A DNA stretch of 16,956 nt from an uncultured Acidobacteriota bacterium (GCA_937888665.1 CALBET010000128.1:1-16956); one strand, 5' to 3'. Counted from the first letter of the stretch, positions 1 to 7,157 are shown. Translations and numbers: made by a program. Notes: a model not told the origin generated them from the sequence alone.

Positions 1-348
1 GTAGGAAGCGAGGAGGGTCCGAGACAACAGAACTCGGACCGGAGCCAAGGACCCCTGGGGTAGAGAGGGTTGCCCTCTCGCACAGCGGTCGACGGACGCG
101 CCAGCGAATCTGGACGCAGAGCCAGATGGGGTCATGGTGGCTGACGTCGGCGAAGGACAGACGCAAACGTCGCGGCGGCGTCGGGTATGCCGGGCACTGG
201 CTTAACCGCAGTCCCGTGGCGGCAGGCTCTGTCTGACAGGCTGGCCTTGAAGCCGTATTGGGGAAAACCCACCGTACGGAATTTCAGGGGGGGCGATGGA
301 GACGTCGGCATCATTCGAAGCCCGGTCCGCGCCATCGCTCTACCCGAC
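1..348 (+). mobile_element. Probable 3' end of a group II intron (domains V and VI), body off the left edge
   Basis: The stretch has no convincing gene but is rich in RNA-like structure. Perfect hairpins lie at 16-40 (8 bp, arms GGTCCGAG/CTCGGACC) and 63-79 (7 bp, loop TTG). At 249-285 is a domain V-like fold: an AGC triad at 251-253, CCGTA (253-257) pairing with TACGG (275-279), an inner TGGG/CCCA stem closed by GAAAA, and an asymmetric CCG bulge. It is followed by a domain VI-like stem, GCGATGG (293-299) with CCATCGC (332-338), then TCTACCCGAC, where A342 could be the bulged branch point and about 348 the intron end. The basal domain V stem needs a 2-base AA bulge (280-281), which is not canonical. 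The maturase ORF would lie left of the window. A decayed fragment or another structured RNA is possible. Confidence 0.45.
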
Positions 349-647
349 CCCCCCCAAGTTAACAGAACGCTCGTTCTTGGACCCCCGCCGCCGCTCGTGA
401 CGCCCGGCCGGCCGTTGACTTCGGCAATCTCGTGGCTCTTGCAGATGCACGGATGGTCCAGCGCCGCCGCCGCGCGAGCCTCTCGATACAGCCGCTCTCG
501 CGCCGTGGCGTCGTTCTCCAGCGCCTCGGTCAGGAACTTGATGGGGACCTTCCGCCCGAGCTGGGTGTCGTCGGCCAGAAACACCTCGCCCATGCCGCCC
601 TTGCCCAGGCTGGAGAGGACGCGATACCGAGCTCCGCGGGCACTCAT
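132..647 (-). pseudogene. Truncated serine/threonine protein kinase (N-lobe only), paralogue of the downstream-lying giant kinase
   Basis: Residues 1-83 (bases about 399-647) closely match the N-lobe of the full kinase encoded at 1182-4790: glycine loop GKGGMGEVFL, then KVPIKFLTEAL, with VPIK replacing the usual VAIK around the ATP-binding lysine. The DNA is also clearly similar over this stretch. After GRPGV the similarity stops and the frame runs on to 132 through low-complexity sequence antisense to the intron-like RNA. The catalytic HRD and DFG motifs are absent, so no active kinase can be made. The ATG overlaps the relE-like stop codon as ATGA, so it was once the last gene of that operon. 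The break lies about 50 bases from the predicted intron end, which suggests an insertion or rearrangement cut the gene. Stable translation of the tail is unlikely. Confidence 0.7.
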
Positions 648-910
648 GAGCGATACAGGTCCTTGCGGTGCCCGATCTTCAGCACCAGGACGGTCAACCG
701 TTTGTCTGCGATGCTGTAAATCAGACGATACCGTCCGGTCCGGACTCGAAAGACGTCATCATAGCCGGCCAGCTTTCTGGCGCCCCGCGGGCGCGGGTCG
801 ATGGCGAGCATGGCCACCGTTCGGACCACACGCCGCCGATCGTCCTGGGTGAGCTTCTTGAGCTGGCGCTCCGCGGTCCGGGTAATCTCGACTCTATAGC
901 GGCGGGTCAT
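644..910 (-). CDS. RelE/ParE-family type II toxin
   Basis: This 88-residue basic protein has the RelE/ParE fold signature: an N-terminal YRVEITRTAERQLKKL helix region, the GARKLAGYDDVFRVRTGRYRLIY core, and the C-terminal KIGHRKDLYR strand. R60, Y61, R62, H81, R82 and Y86 are candidate catalytic or RNA-contacting residues by family analogy. RelE-type members cleave mRNA in the ribosomal A site; ParE-type members poison gyrase. The KIGHRKDLY ending favours the RelE/mRNA interferase side, but sequence alone does not settle it. It overlaps the upstream antitoxin gene by 17 bases and the truncated kinase start by 4 bases (ATGA), so all three look translationally coupled. All expected blocks are present and it appears intact. 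Confidence 0.85.
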   Translation of the reverse strand: MTRRYRVEITRTAERQLKKLTQDDRRRVVRTVAMLAIDPRPRGARKLAGYDDVFRVRTGRYRLIYSIADKRLTVLVLKIGHRKDLYRS

Positions 911-1121
911 CGAGGCCGAGCCCCGCGAGCACGTCCGAGAACGGCCGGGTCGGCTCGTGGCGCAGCTTCTTCAAGTCCTCGATGTCGTCCAGCTCTTCGA
1001 GCCGGTCGAGCAACGCCTGCTGGATGAAGTGGTTCACGACGATGCCGTGGCTCCGGCAGTAGGCGTCGACCGCGTCCTTGAGGGCGGGGTCGATCCGGGC
1101 GCTGATCTGGACGCTGGCCAA
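894..1121 (-). CDS. Ribbon-helix-helix antitoxin of the RelE-like toxin
   Basis: The 75-residue product begins with a short strand and two helices typical of ribbon-helix-helix antitoxins (SVQISARIDPALKDAVDAYCRSHGIVVNHFIQQALLDRLEEL). An acidic C-terminal tail follows that would wrap the toxin. The start is TTG at 1119-1121, chosen because GGAGG lies six bases upstream (1128-1132) and no ATG fits the conserved N-terminus. The 3' end overlaps the toxin gene by 17 bases in another frame, the usual antitoxin-first order. The protein should neutralise the toxin and repress its own operon through the dyad at 1136-1157. Confidence 0.85.
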   Translation of the reverse strand: MASVQISARIDPALKDAVDAYCRSHGIVVNHFIQQALLDRLEELDDIEDLKKLRHEPTRPFSDVLAGLGLDDPPL

Positions 1122-1135
1122 GGGATGCCTCCAAG

Positions 1136-1160
1136 TGATATCAGATGATATCTGATAATA
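1136..1160 (-). promoter_or_regulatory. Operator and likely promoter of the relBE-like operon
   Basis: A perfect inverted repeat, TATCAGAT (1139-1146) and ATCTGATA (1150-1157), is separated by GAT. The same segment contains TGATATC twice in direct orientation (1136-1142 and 1146-1152), 10 bases apart, one helical turn, as expected for cooperative ribbon-helix-helix dimers. A minus-strand -10-like TATTAT (plus-strand ATAATA, 1155-1160) overlaps the dyad, so binding would block RNA polymerase. No good -35 is visible. It lies in the 60-base gap between the giant kinase stop and the antitoxin start. Confidence 0.6.
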
Positions 1161-1181
1161 CCATTTGGCATCGGGCGCTCA

Positions 1182-4100
1182 CTAGGGGTTCAACATCTGC
1201 ATCGCCATCTCAAGGTGCTTCGGCATGCCGAGCTCGTCATACAGCTCGATGGCCTTGTCGAGCAGGGTGCGCGCCTGATCCTTGTCGCCCGGGCCACCCC
1301 GCTGGATCAGCATCCGCGCCCAGGCGCGGCGGACCTCCGGCTGGCCGATCTTGTTCGGGATGACCTCGGCCTGGCGAAGCGCGGTCTGAAAGTGGGTGTT
1401 AGCCGTCTCCCACTGCTCGCCAGCGGCGGCCGCCATGCCAGCCACGGCCTCCCACATCGAGAAGTCGCGACCGATCACCGCGCCGGTCTCGAGTGCTTCG
1501 AGTGTCAACGGGTAGAGCGCGGCCACCTCATCCAACCGGCCCAGCTCGACACCGGCCTGCACGGCGCCTGACAGCGCAGCCCACCGCCCCCCGGTGTTGG
1601 GTCGCCCGGCGGACGGGAGAGCAAGGCTCTCCAGGAGATCGACCGCGGTTGGCTCCCCGACGCAGGCCAGTAGCACCGCCAGCTGGCCATCGGAGATGCC
1701 GCGCATACTCGGGATGAGATCGATCTCCATGGCATGCCGCAACGACGTCTCCGCGGCCGTCCAGTCGCCGCCATAGAAGCGCGCCGCAGCGAGCAGCCGG
1801 TGGCTCAGGGAGGTGACCACCACCAGCCCGGCGGCCTCCATTCGCTCGCCTGCACCCGTCGCCCATGTTGCGGTCGCCTCGATGTCACCGTAGCGGGTGA
1901 AGTCGATCATCATCCGGACGAGCCCGCCCACCGCCGCGGCATAGCTGTGACCCAGCCGGTTCGCAAGCGGATCGAGCTCGTCGAGCAGTCGCTGGGCCTC
2001 GTCGAGTCGGCCGGCCATCCACCGCAAAAATCCCGTTGTCCAGAGGAGATCCGCCAGGAACCAGGGATCCCAGGGATCGCCCGACTCCCTGGCGGCCGGC
2101 AGCGAAGGGTGCGCGGCCTCGACGTCCTCACGGACAAGCATCCAGTGGAAACCTGCCGCAGCCGCACTGGCGACCGCGGTCGCCACCAGACGCGGATCGC
2201 CGGACGCCTCCGCCAGCACCTGAGCTTCGGCCAACTGTCGCAGACCGGCTGGCTCTCCTTGCGAGCTGGTCACCACCCCCGAGACCAGCAACAGCCGACA
2301 GCGGTTCTCGGTCGCGTCGTTCGGCTGCAGGGGCAGCACCCGGTCGACGACGTCACGGGCCTCGGGAAGTCTGGCCAGCCAAACCAATGTCGTGGCGAGC
2401 GCTTCGCCTGCCTCGGCGAGACCGGCCGCGTCGCCTAACCGCTCCAGATCGTCTAGCGCAGTCTGGAAGGCCTCAATCGCCTCGTCGTAGCGATCGATGG
2501 CACGGAGCGCCTGTCCGCGTCTGGTCTGGAGATCGGCGCGGCGGCACGGGTCATCCTCGTCCAGCGTCGACAGCGCATCGTCGAACAGCCGCACGGCCTC
2601 GTCGAACGCACCCGACGCGGCCGCCTGGTCGCCCGCCAACGTGAGGAACCGAACCGCCTTCTCCGGGTCGGCCGCGGCGCCGGCCTGGTAGAGGTGATGG
2701 GCCAGACCGGCCGCCTGTCGCTCGACCCGCTCGCCGTACACCCGCTCCATCGCTTCGGCCACCCTCAGGTGCGCGCGCTGGCGGCGGGGCAACGACAGCG
2801 CGCCCTCAAGGGTCTGCCGGATGAGGCCATGGGCAAACTCCCAGCGCAGGACCCGGCCGGTGGCGACCGCCCGTATGAGCTGCGCCGCCTCGGCATCCTC
2901 GAGTGCCGTCAGTACGGCATCCTCCTCGCTTCCGAGCGCGGACAGCAATTGCAAGTCGAAGCTGCGCCCCACCACCGCCGCCATCGTCAGCAGCTGACGA
3001 CTCTCCGGGCTCAACCGCTGGATCCGCCGACCAATCACCAGCTTGATCCCCTCCGGCACGTCCAGGTCTTCCACACGGAGGTCGGCTCGCCACCGCCCCT
3101 CCCCGTCGAAGAGCTTCCCTTCCTCGGCCAGGTGGTGATAGACCTCCTCGACAAAGAACGGGTTGCCCTCCGTCTCGCGGAACACGGCCCGCACGAGCGG
3201 ACCCGGCGCCGGCTGCCCGGCCAGGGCGGCGAGCAGGTCACCGACCAGCGCCCGATCCAGGCGCTTCAACGCGATCTTCTGCGCCAACCGCTGCCGGGTG
3301 AGCGCTTCGAGCGTCCGGGCAAAAGGGCGCTCGGCGTCGAGGTCGACATCCCGGTACGTGCCGACGACCAGCATCGGCATCTGCGCAAGATGTGGGGCGA
3401 TGTGCTGCAGGAGTTGCAGCGTCGACTCGTCGGCCCAGTGCAGGTCGTCCAGCAGGAGCGCATGTGGCGTCGCCCGGGACGCGCGCTCGATGAAGCGCAG
3501 GAAGTTGTTGAACAGATAGCGCCGCTGCTGGTCTGGCGGCAGCTCGGCCGGGCGTGGCAGGTCCGGAAACAGCTGGCGCAGCTCGGGCACCAGCCGCGCC
3601 ACCTCCGGCGCAGCGTCGCCCAGCGCCTCGCGGAACGCCGCCTTTGGGACGATGCGGGCCGTACGCTCGATCATCTCGACGAACGGGATGAACGGCGGCG
3701 TGCCTTCCATCTCGTAGCAGTGCCCCGTCTGCGCCAGACAGCCGCGATGACGCGCCTGACGGAGCAGTTCCCCCGCGATGCGGGTCTTGCCGACCCCCGG
3801 TTCGCCGCCAATGAACACCAGACCGCCCCGACCGGCTATTGCATCGTCGAGCAATCGTGCAAGCTCAGCCTGCTCCGCCTCGCGTCCCACGTATGGCGTG
3901 CGTCCAGACGAGAGTGAACCGCCCGCCCCAGGGGCCGGGGTCAAACTCGACGTCTCGTCGGCGAGCCGGCTCAGGTCGGTCCTGACGTCCGAGAACGACT
4001 GATACCGCTGGTCCGGTTCCTTCGCCAGCAGCCGATCGATCGCGACCTGGACGCCCGTGGACGCCTGCGGGGCATGTGTCCCGATCGGCGCCGGCGTGTC

Positions 4101-4790
4101 GCGCAACACCGCCGCCATCGTGGTGGTGGGATTGGACCGGGTGAACGGGTGCACACCGGCGAACAGCTCGTAGAGCAACACCCCGAACGCGAAGATATCG
4201 GACCGAGCGTCGGCCTCGCCGCCGAGGAGTTGCTCCGGCGACATGTAGGCGGGAGTGCCGATCCGAACCCCAGACTCGGTGATCGGTCCGACCGTCTCCT
4301 CCTGCTCGCTCGGTCCGTCGGCGGCCGCCATCGGCTTGGCGAGCCCGAAGTCCATCACCTTGACGTGACCGCTCTCGGCGAGCATCACGTTCGACGGCTT
4401 CAGGTCGCGGTGCACCACGAGACGGGTGTGCGCCTCGTCGAGCGCTTCGGCGATCTCACCCGCAATGGCCAGCGCGTCGGCCACCCGCAGCCGCGACTGC
4501 CGCATCCGAGCCTGCAGTGTCTCGCCGTGCACGTGCTCCATGACGATGCCGGTGCGTCCGTCGATCTCAACAATCTCGAACACCTTGCAGATGTAGGGAT
4601 GATCGAGCGCCGCCGCCGACCGCGCTTCCCGATAGAGCCGTTCGAGCGCCTTGGGGTCCGCTTCCAGGGCTTCGGTCAGAAACTTGATGGCGACCTTGCG
4701 ACCGAGCTGGGTGTCGTCGGCCAGGAACACCTCGCCCATGCCGCCTCGACCGAGGCTCGAGAGGAGGGAGTAGCGGGCTCGAGTGCTCAT
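1182..4790 (-). CDS. Serine/threonine protein kinase fused to a STAND/AAA ATPase and TPR repeats
   Basis: The protein has 1,202 residues. Residues 7-275 form a Hanks-type kinase with glycine loop GRGGMGEV (14-21), VAIK lysine K36, HRDLKPSN (D129), DFGLA (D147) and SPE (184-186), so it should be active. Residues about 300-640 form an AAA_16/STAND ATPase: VGREAE, Walker A GGEPGVGKT (328-336), Walker B LLLDDLHWAD (445-454). From about 690 to the end, helical TPR-like repeats follow (for example AIEAFQTALDDLERLG). I see no membrane segment, so it should be cytoplasmic. STAND ATPases with TPR sensors switch on when a ligand is bound; here the likely output is phosphorylation. ATG at 4790 matches the start of the truncated paralogue; the frame stays open to a TTG at 4892 inside vapC, an unlikely start. 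The target is unknown. Confidence 0.93.
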   Translation of the reverse strand: MSTRARYSLLSSLGRGGMGEVFLADDTQLGRKVAIKFLTEALEADPKALERLYREARSAAALDHPYICKVFEIVEIDGRTGIVMEHVHGETLQARMRQSRLRVADALAIAGEIAEALDEAHTRLVVHRDLKPSNVMLAESGHVKVMDFGLAKPMAAADGPSEQEETVGPITESGVRIGTPAYMSPEQLLGGEADARSDIFAFGVLLYELFAGVHPFTRSNPTTTMAAVLRDTPAPIGTHAPQASTGVQVAIDRLLAKEPDQRYQSFSDVRTDLSRLADETSSLTPAPGAGGSLSSGRTPYVGREAEQAELARLLDDAIAGRGGLVFIGGEPGVGKTRIAGELLRQARHRGCLAQTGHCYEMEGTPPFIPFVEMIERTARIVPKAAFREALGDAAPEVARLVPELRQLFPDLPRPAELPPDQQRRYLFNNFLRFIERASRATPHALLLDDLHWADESTLQLLQHIAPHLAQMPMLVVGTYRDVDLDAERPFARTLEALTRQRLAQKIALKRLDRALVGDLLAALAGQPAPGPLVRAVFRETEGNPFFVEEVYHHLAEEGKLFDGEGRWRADLRVEDLDVPEGIKLVIGRRIQRLSPESRQLLTMAAVVGRSFDLQLLSALGSEEDAVLTALEDAEAAQLIRAVATGRVLRWEFAHGLIRQTLEGALSLPRRQRAHLRVAEAMERVYGERVERQAAGLAHHLYQAGAAADPEKAVRFLTLAGDQAAASGAFDEAVRLFDDALSTLDEDDPCRRADLQTRRGQALRAIDRYDEAIEAFQTALDDLERLGDAAGLAEAGEALATTLVWLARLPEARDVVDRVLPLQPNDATENRCRLLLVSGVVTSSQGEPAGLRQLAEAQVLAEASGDPRLVATAVASAAAAGFHWMLVREDVEAAHPSLPAARESGDPWDPWFLADLLWTTGFLRWMAGRLDEAQRLLDELDPLANRLGHSYAAAVGGLVRMMIDFTRYGDIEATATWATGAGERMEAAGLVVVTSLSHRLLAAARFYGGDWTAAETSLRHAMEIDLIPSMRGISDGQLAVLLACVGEPTAVDLLESLALPSAGRPNTGGRWAALSGAVQAGVELGRLDEVAALYPLTLEALETGAVIGRDFSMWEAVAGMAAAAGEQWETANTHFQTALRQAEVIPNKIGQPEVRRAWARMLIQRGGPGDKDQARTLLDKAIELYDELGMPKHLEMAMQMLNP

Positions 4791-4848
4791 CTGGCTACAA
4801 GCTGCGGGCTTCGAGCTACGGGCTTCCGGGGTTTCCAGTGCGAGCGGT
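4791..4848. other. Spacer between vapC and the kinase, made of a degenerate short repeat
   Basis: The 58 bases between the vapC stop and the kinase ATG contain imperfect tandem copies of an 'AGCCCGTAGCTCGA'-like unit, seen on the minus strand as GAAGCCCGTAGCTC and GAAGCCCGCAGCTT. There is no clear Shine-Dalgarno sequence before the kinase ATG. It looks like decayed intergenic repeat DNA rather than a promoter. The kinase may be read from the vapBC transcript. Confidence 0.4.
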
Positions 4849-5274
4849 TCATCTGAGCGGGTTGACCCAGTCAATCTCCTCGAACCGCGCAAAGTCGGTG
4901 TCGGCAGAGTACACCTTCAGCCCATGCTCGATCGCCAAGGCCGCCAGCTCGGCGTCCGGGATCAGGCCTGCCCGCAGGTCGTACCGCAAAATCAGTGAGC
5001 CAAGCACGTCCTGGTGCCGGTCGGTTGGGTTCGGAGTCCACGTCAGGTCACAGCGCAGCCAGTCGCGGACGAATCCCCACGCGTTCGTTGGAGTCAGCGG
5101 GTGGTCTGACGCGCGTGGGTTCGTCGCGATCCGGACGAAGGCGGACAGGCTCTGCCACGGCAGCGCCACTCTCCGGTCCCCGGTCAGGGCTCCGCTCAAC
5201 CACTGGTAGCTGGCCCGGTGGTGCGGACTGGTTTCGTCCACGGCGTAGAGCAACAGATTGGCGTCGACCAGCAT
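4849..5274 (-). CDS. vapC: VapC-type PIN-domain ribonuclease toxin
   Basis: The 141-residue product starts MLVDANLLLYAVDETSPHH, with the first PIN metal-binding aspartate at D4. It continues with LPWQSLSAFVRIATNPR, IPDAELAALAIEHGLKVYSADTDFARF (D107, D125, D127) and ends WVNPLR. PIN toxins cleave RNA using Mg2+ held by three or four acidic residues. The second acidic position, usually Glu in the SL.EF.R block, is occupied by S44-A45 here; some relatives of this VapC subgroup also seem to lack it, so activity cannot be excluded. The start ATG overlaps the antitoxin stop by one base (TGATG). The gene is complete and lies 58 bases upstream of the kinase. Confidence 0.88.
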   Translation of the reverse strand: MLVDANLLLYAVDETSPHHRASYQWLSGALTGDRRVALPWQSLSAFVRIATNPRASDHPLTPTNAWGFVRDWLRCDLTWTPNPTDRHQDVLGSLILRYDLRAGLIPDAELAALAIEHGLKVYSADTDFARFEEIDWVNPLR

Positions 5275-5504
5275 CAGCCGCGGGTGGCCCCCTCGATTAG
5301 CTCGAGCGCGTCGGCCACGTTGCCCACGTCGATCCGCAGGCCGAGCGCCTGCGTGCGCTGCACGAAGGCGGGCCGGTCCACGGCGGTCTCGAGACCTCGT
5401 CGAATCAGGTCGTTAACGGTCTCGCTGACACCCCGGTCGGACCGTCGGCGGACCTCTTCGATGGCGGCGCTCACATCGGGGTCGAGCTTGATCGTCGTTC
5501 GCAT
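5274..5504 (-). CDS. vapB: VapB-type ribbon-helix-helix antitoxin
   Basis: The 76-residue product begins MRTTIKLDPDVSAAIEEVRRRSDRGVSETVNDLIRRGLE, a standard ribbon-helix-helix DNA-binding domain. The C-terminal half (RPAFVQRTQALGLRIDVGNVADALELIEG) fits a toxin-binding tail. It is first in a two-gene unit with vapC, overlapping by one base. It should bind VapC and repress the operon at the 5522-5543 dyad. The ATG at 5502-5504 is preceded on the minus strand by TACGAT five bases upstream and by no convincing Shine-Dalgarno sequence, so the message may be leaderless. Confidence 0.88.
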   Translation of the reverse strand: MRTTIKLDPDVSAAIEEVRRRSDRGVSETVNDLIRRGLETAVDRPAFVQRTQALGLRIDVGNVADALELIEGATRG

Positions 5505-5509
5505 GGCTC

Positions 5510-5543
5510 ATCGTAGCACGTAGATGCGAGCACAATCGCATCT
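5510..5543 (-). promoter_or_regulatory. vapBC operator dyad and candidate promoter
   Basis: Perfect 8-base arms AGATGCGA (5522-5529) and TCGCATCT (5536-5543) are separated by six bases. On the minus strand TTGTGC lies between the arms and TACGAT lies just before the vapB ATG, giving -35/-10-like boxes with a spacing of about 14, shorter than ideal. The dyad would cover the -35 region. A dyad here is expected for VapB autoregulation. Confidence 0.5.
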
Positions 5544-5617
5544 TGATGCCATTCTTGAACATAGTCCAGATTCCTGGCTACGACAGCTCCCTCCGCGGTT
5601 GTCGTATGCGCCCCTGA

Positions 5618-7068
5618 CGCTCCTGGCGGCAATGTGGTGGCAAACTCGCCCTCGCGGTCGTAGACGACAAGCGGTTCGAGACGTGCAAGTTCTGCCGGAA
5701 CCCGTTCGAAATCTCTACGGCGCAAACTGGATTCCGGAGCCATCGGGAGTTCTGCAGCGATTCGTGCAAGACGAAGGACTACCGACGGCGGAAACGTACG
5801 GCCCTGCGTCTCCTCGGAGAGGGCCAGCCTGCCAGCAAGGTCGCGAAGGAGGTGGACACGTCCCTTGAGACGGTCCGGAGCTGGAGGCAGGCCGAGAGGA
5901 AGCGCCATCAGCAGCTCGAAGAGGCTGTCCACGGCATTCGGAAGCGGGTCGCCCCGGTCACCTTCTCCGTCGCCGCTGACGAATGGATGAAACTGAAGAA
6001 GCCCACGTGGGCCGTCAAGTCCTACGAGGTCGAAGAGCACAACCTGAAGCACCTGCAGCCGGTCTTCGGTTCACTGCTCTTGATCGACATCTCGGCCGAG
6101 GACATCGCGCACTACCAGAACACCAGGTCGAAGGCCGGCGCCTCCCCCAAGACTGTCAATCTTGAGGTCGGCACTGTGCGTGCGATTCTGCGCCGGCACC
6201 GCTTGTGGGCAGCGATGCAGCCCGACGTGAGGATGATGCCGGTCCACGAGGTTACCCGAAAGGCGCTGACCGAGGACGAGGAGCGGCGGCGGCTGAACGC
6301 CTGCCGGAAGCGACGCTCGCGTGTCCTCCTCCCGGTGGTGACCCTGGCGCTGCACACTGGGATGCGCCGTGGCGAGATTCAGTCTCTCCGATGGCGCCAG
6401 ATCGACTTCCTCGACCGAACGCTGACCGTCGGCGCGACCAAGACCCAGGCGGGCAGCGGACGGGTGATTCCGCTGAACGAGCGAGTGTTCATGACGCTGC
6501 AGAGTTGGGCGACGAACTTCCCGGACAGGCAGTCGCCCCACTACGTCTTCCCACGGGAACACACTACGGCCTTGCGGGAAACGAGCGAAAACCGCACACC
6601 AGGACGGTAGACCCGACGCAGCCAATTCGGGAAATCAAGACTGCCTGGAACGCCGCCAAGAGCCAGGCCGGTGTCGAAGCACGGTTTCACGACCTCAGAC
6701 ACACCGCTTGCACCCGCCTGCTCGAACGGGGCGCGTCGCTTTCCGTGGTCGCCTCGATCATGGGTTGGAGCGCAAGCACGACCGCCAATATGGCGAAGCG
6801 GTACGGGCACATCGGGAACGAGGCCCAGCGCGGTGCGCTCGATACGCTGGTCGCAACACGGCCGTCAGGGACTCGTCAGACCGCTCAGGCGCCAACACCA
6901 GCACCGCCTCACGCCGCGATTAGCGTGGGGTGGACACAGAAATGGGCACCGTCCACAGCACGCGCCGAGACCGATCCCCGTAAGTTATTGAAAAGTGTGG
7001 TGCGCCCTGCAGGATTCGAACCTGCGACCTCCCGGTTCGTAGCCGGACGCTCTATCCAGCTGAGCTAA
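5618..7068 (+). pseudogene. Tyrosine recombinase (integrase), frameshifted and without a visible start codon
   Basis: The frame opens after a stop at 5615-5617. It encodes a zinc-ribbon-like module, CKFC (TGC codons at 5684 and 5693) then CSDSC (5753 and 5765), a helix-turn-helix-like segment (GQPASKVAKEVDTSLETVRSW), a SAM-like core-binding domain, and the first catalytic block HTGMRRGEIQSLRW with the later lysine GATKTQ. Near 6559-6564 (ACACAC) homology jumps by two extra bases into another frame. That frame carries HYGLAGNERKPH, the HDLRH box and the tyrosine block MAKRYGHI, and stops inside the tRNA gene. No ATG, GTG or TTG precedes the cysteine module; the first in-frame start is GTG at 5852. 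Catalytic residues are therefore split. A sequencing error at ACACAC would restore much of it, but not the start. Confidence 0.8.
6998..7020. other. Predicted attachment-site end of the integrated element in the tRNA-Arg 3' half
   Basis: A tyrosine recombinase gene ending across the 3' end of a tRNA is the classical layout of an integrated island that used the tRNA 3' half as attB. The tRNA is complete, so this junction keeps the functional copy. The partner direct repeat was not found within 1-6997 and would lie beyond the left edge. The exact crossover is not visible. Confidence 0.45.
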
Positions 7069-7074
7069 GGGCGC
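6998..7074 (-). tRNA. tRNA-Arg (anticodon ACG)
   Basis: On the minus strand the sequence folds as a full cloverleaf. The 7-bp acceptor stem is GCGCCCT (7068-7074) with AGGGCGC (7002-7008). The D arm is GCTCAGCTGGATAGAGC, the anticodon arm has stem TCCGG/CCGGG (one G-T pair) with loop CTACGAA giving anticodon ACG, and the T arm is GCAGG-TTCGAAT-CCTGC. The discriminator is A (7001) and CCA is encoded (6998-7000). The ACG anticodon, edited to ICG, reads CGU/CGC/CGA arginine codons. It is intact even though the integrase frame overlaps it on the other strand. Confidence 0.96.
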
Positions 7075-7130
7075 GTGAGGTGAGACGTTGGTGGGATCGT
7101 CGCGGTCGTCGGCGTCGATGCCAGCGCGCA

Positions 7131-7157
7131 ATTATATCACCGCCCCGGACGGGTCAG
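7131..7157 (-). promoter_or_regulatory. Candidate promoter of tRNA-Arg
   Basis: A perfect -10, TATAAT on the minus strand (plus-strand ATTATA, 7131-7136), lies about 57 bases before the tRNA 5' end and right after the hexosaminidase stop codon. A -35-like CTGACC lies about 15 bases further upstream, inside the end of that gene. The spacing is a little short. The segment 7075-7130 is then the tRNA 5' leader. Confidence 0.45.

Noticed and set aside
2694..3917. Long plus-strand open frame (407 codons) inside the kinase gene
   Set aside because: It is antisense to the ATPase region of a well-supported gene and has no recognisable domains; high-GC shadow frame.
5471..6052. Minus-strand frame of 193 codons overlapping vapB and the integrase
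   Set aside because: It is antisense to the integrase zinc module and overlaps the vapBC operator; no domain is visible.
7000..7068. Peptide RPAGFEPATSRFVAGRS as a conserved protein motif
   Set aside because: It is the translated antisense strand of tRNA-Arg, a frequent annotation artefact.
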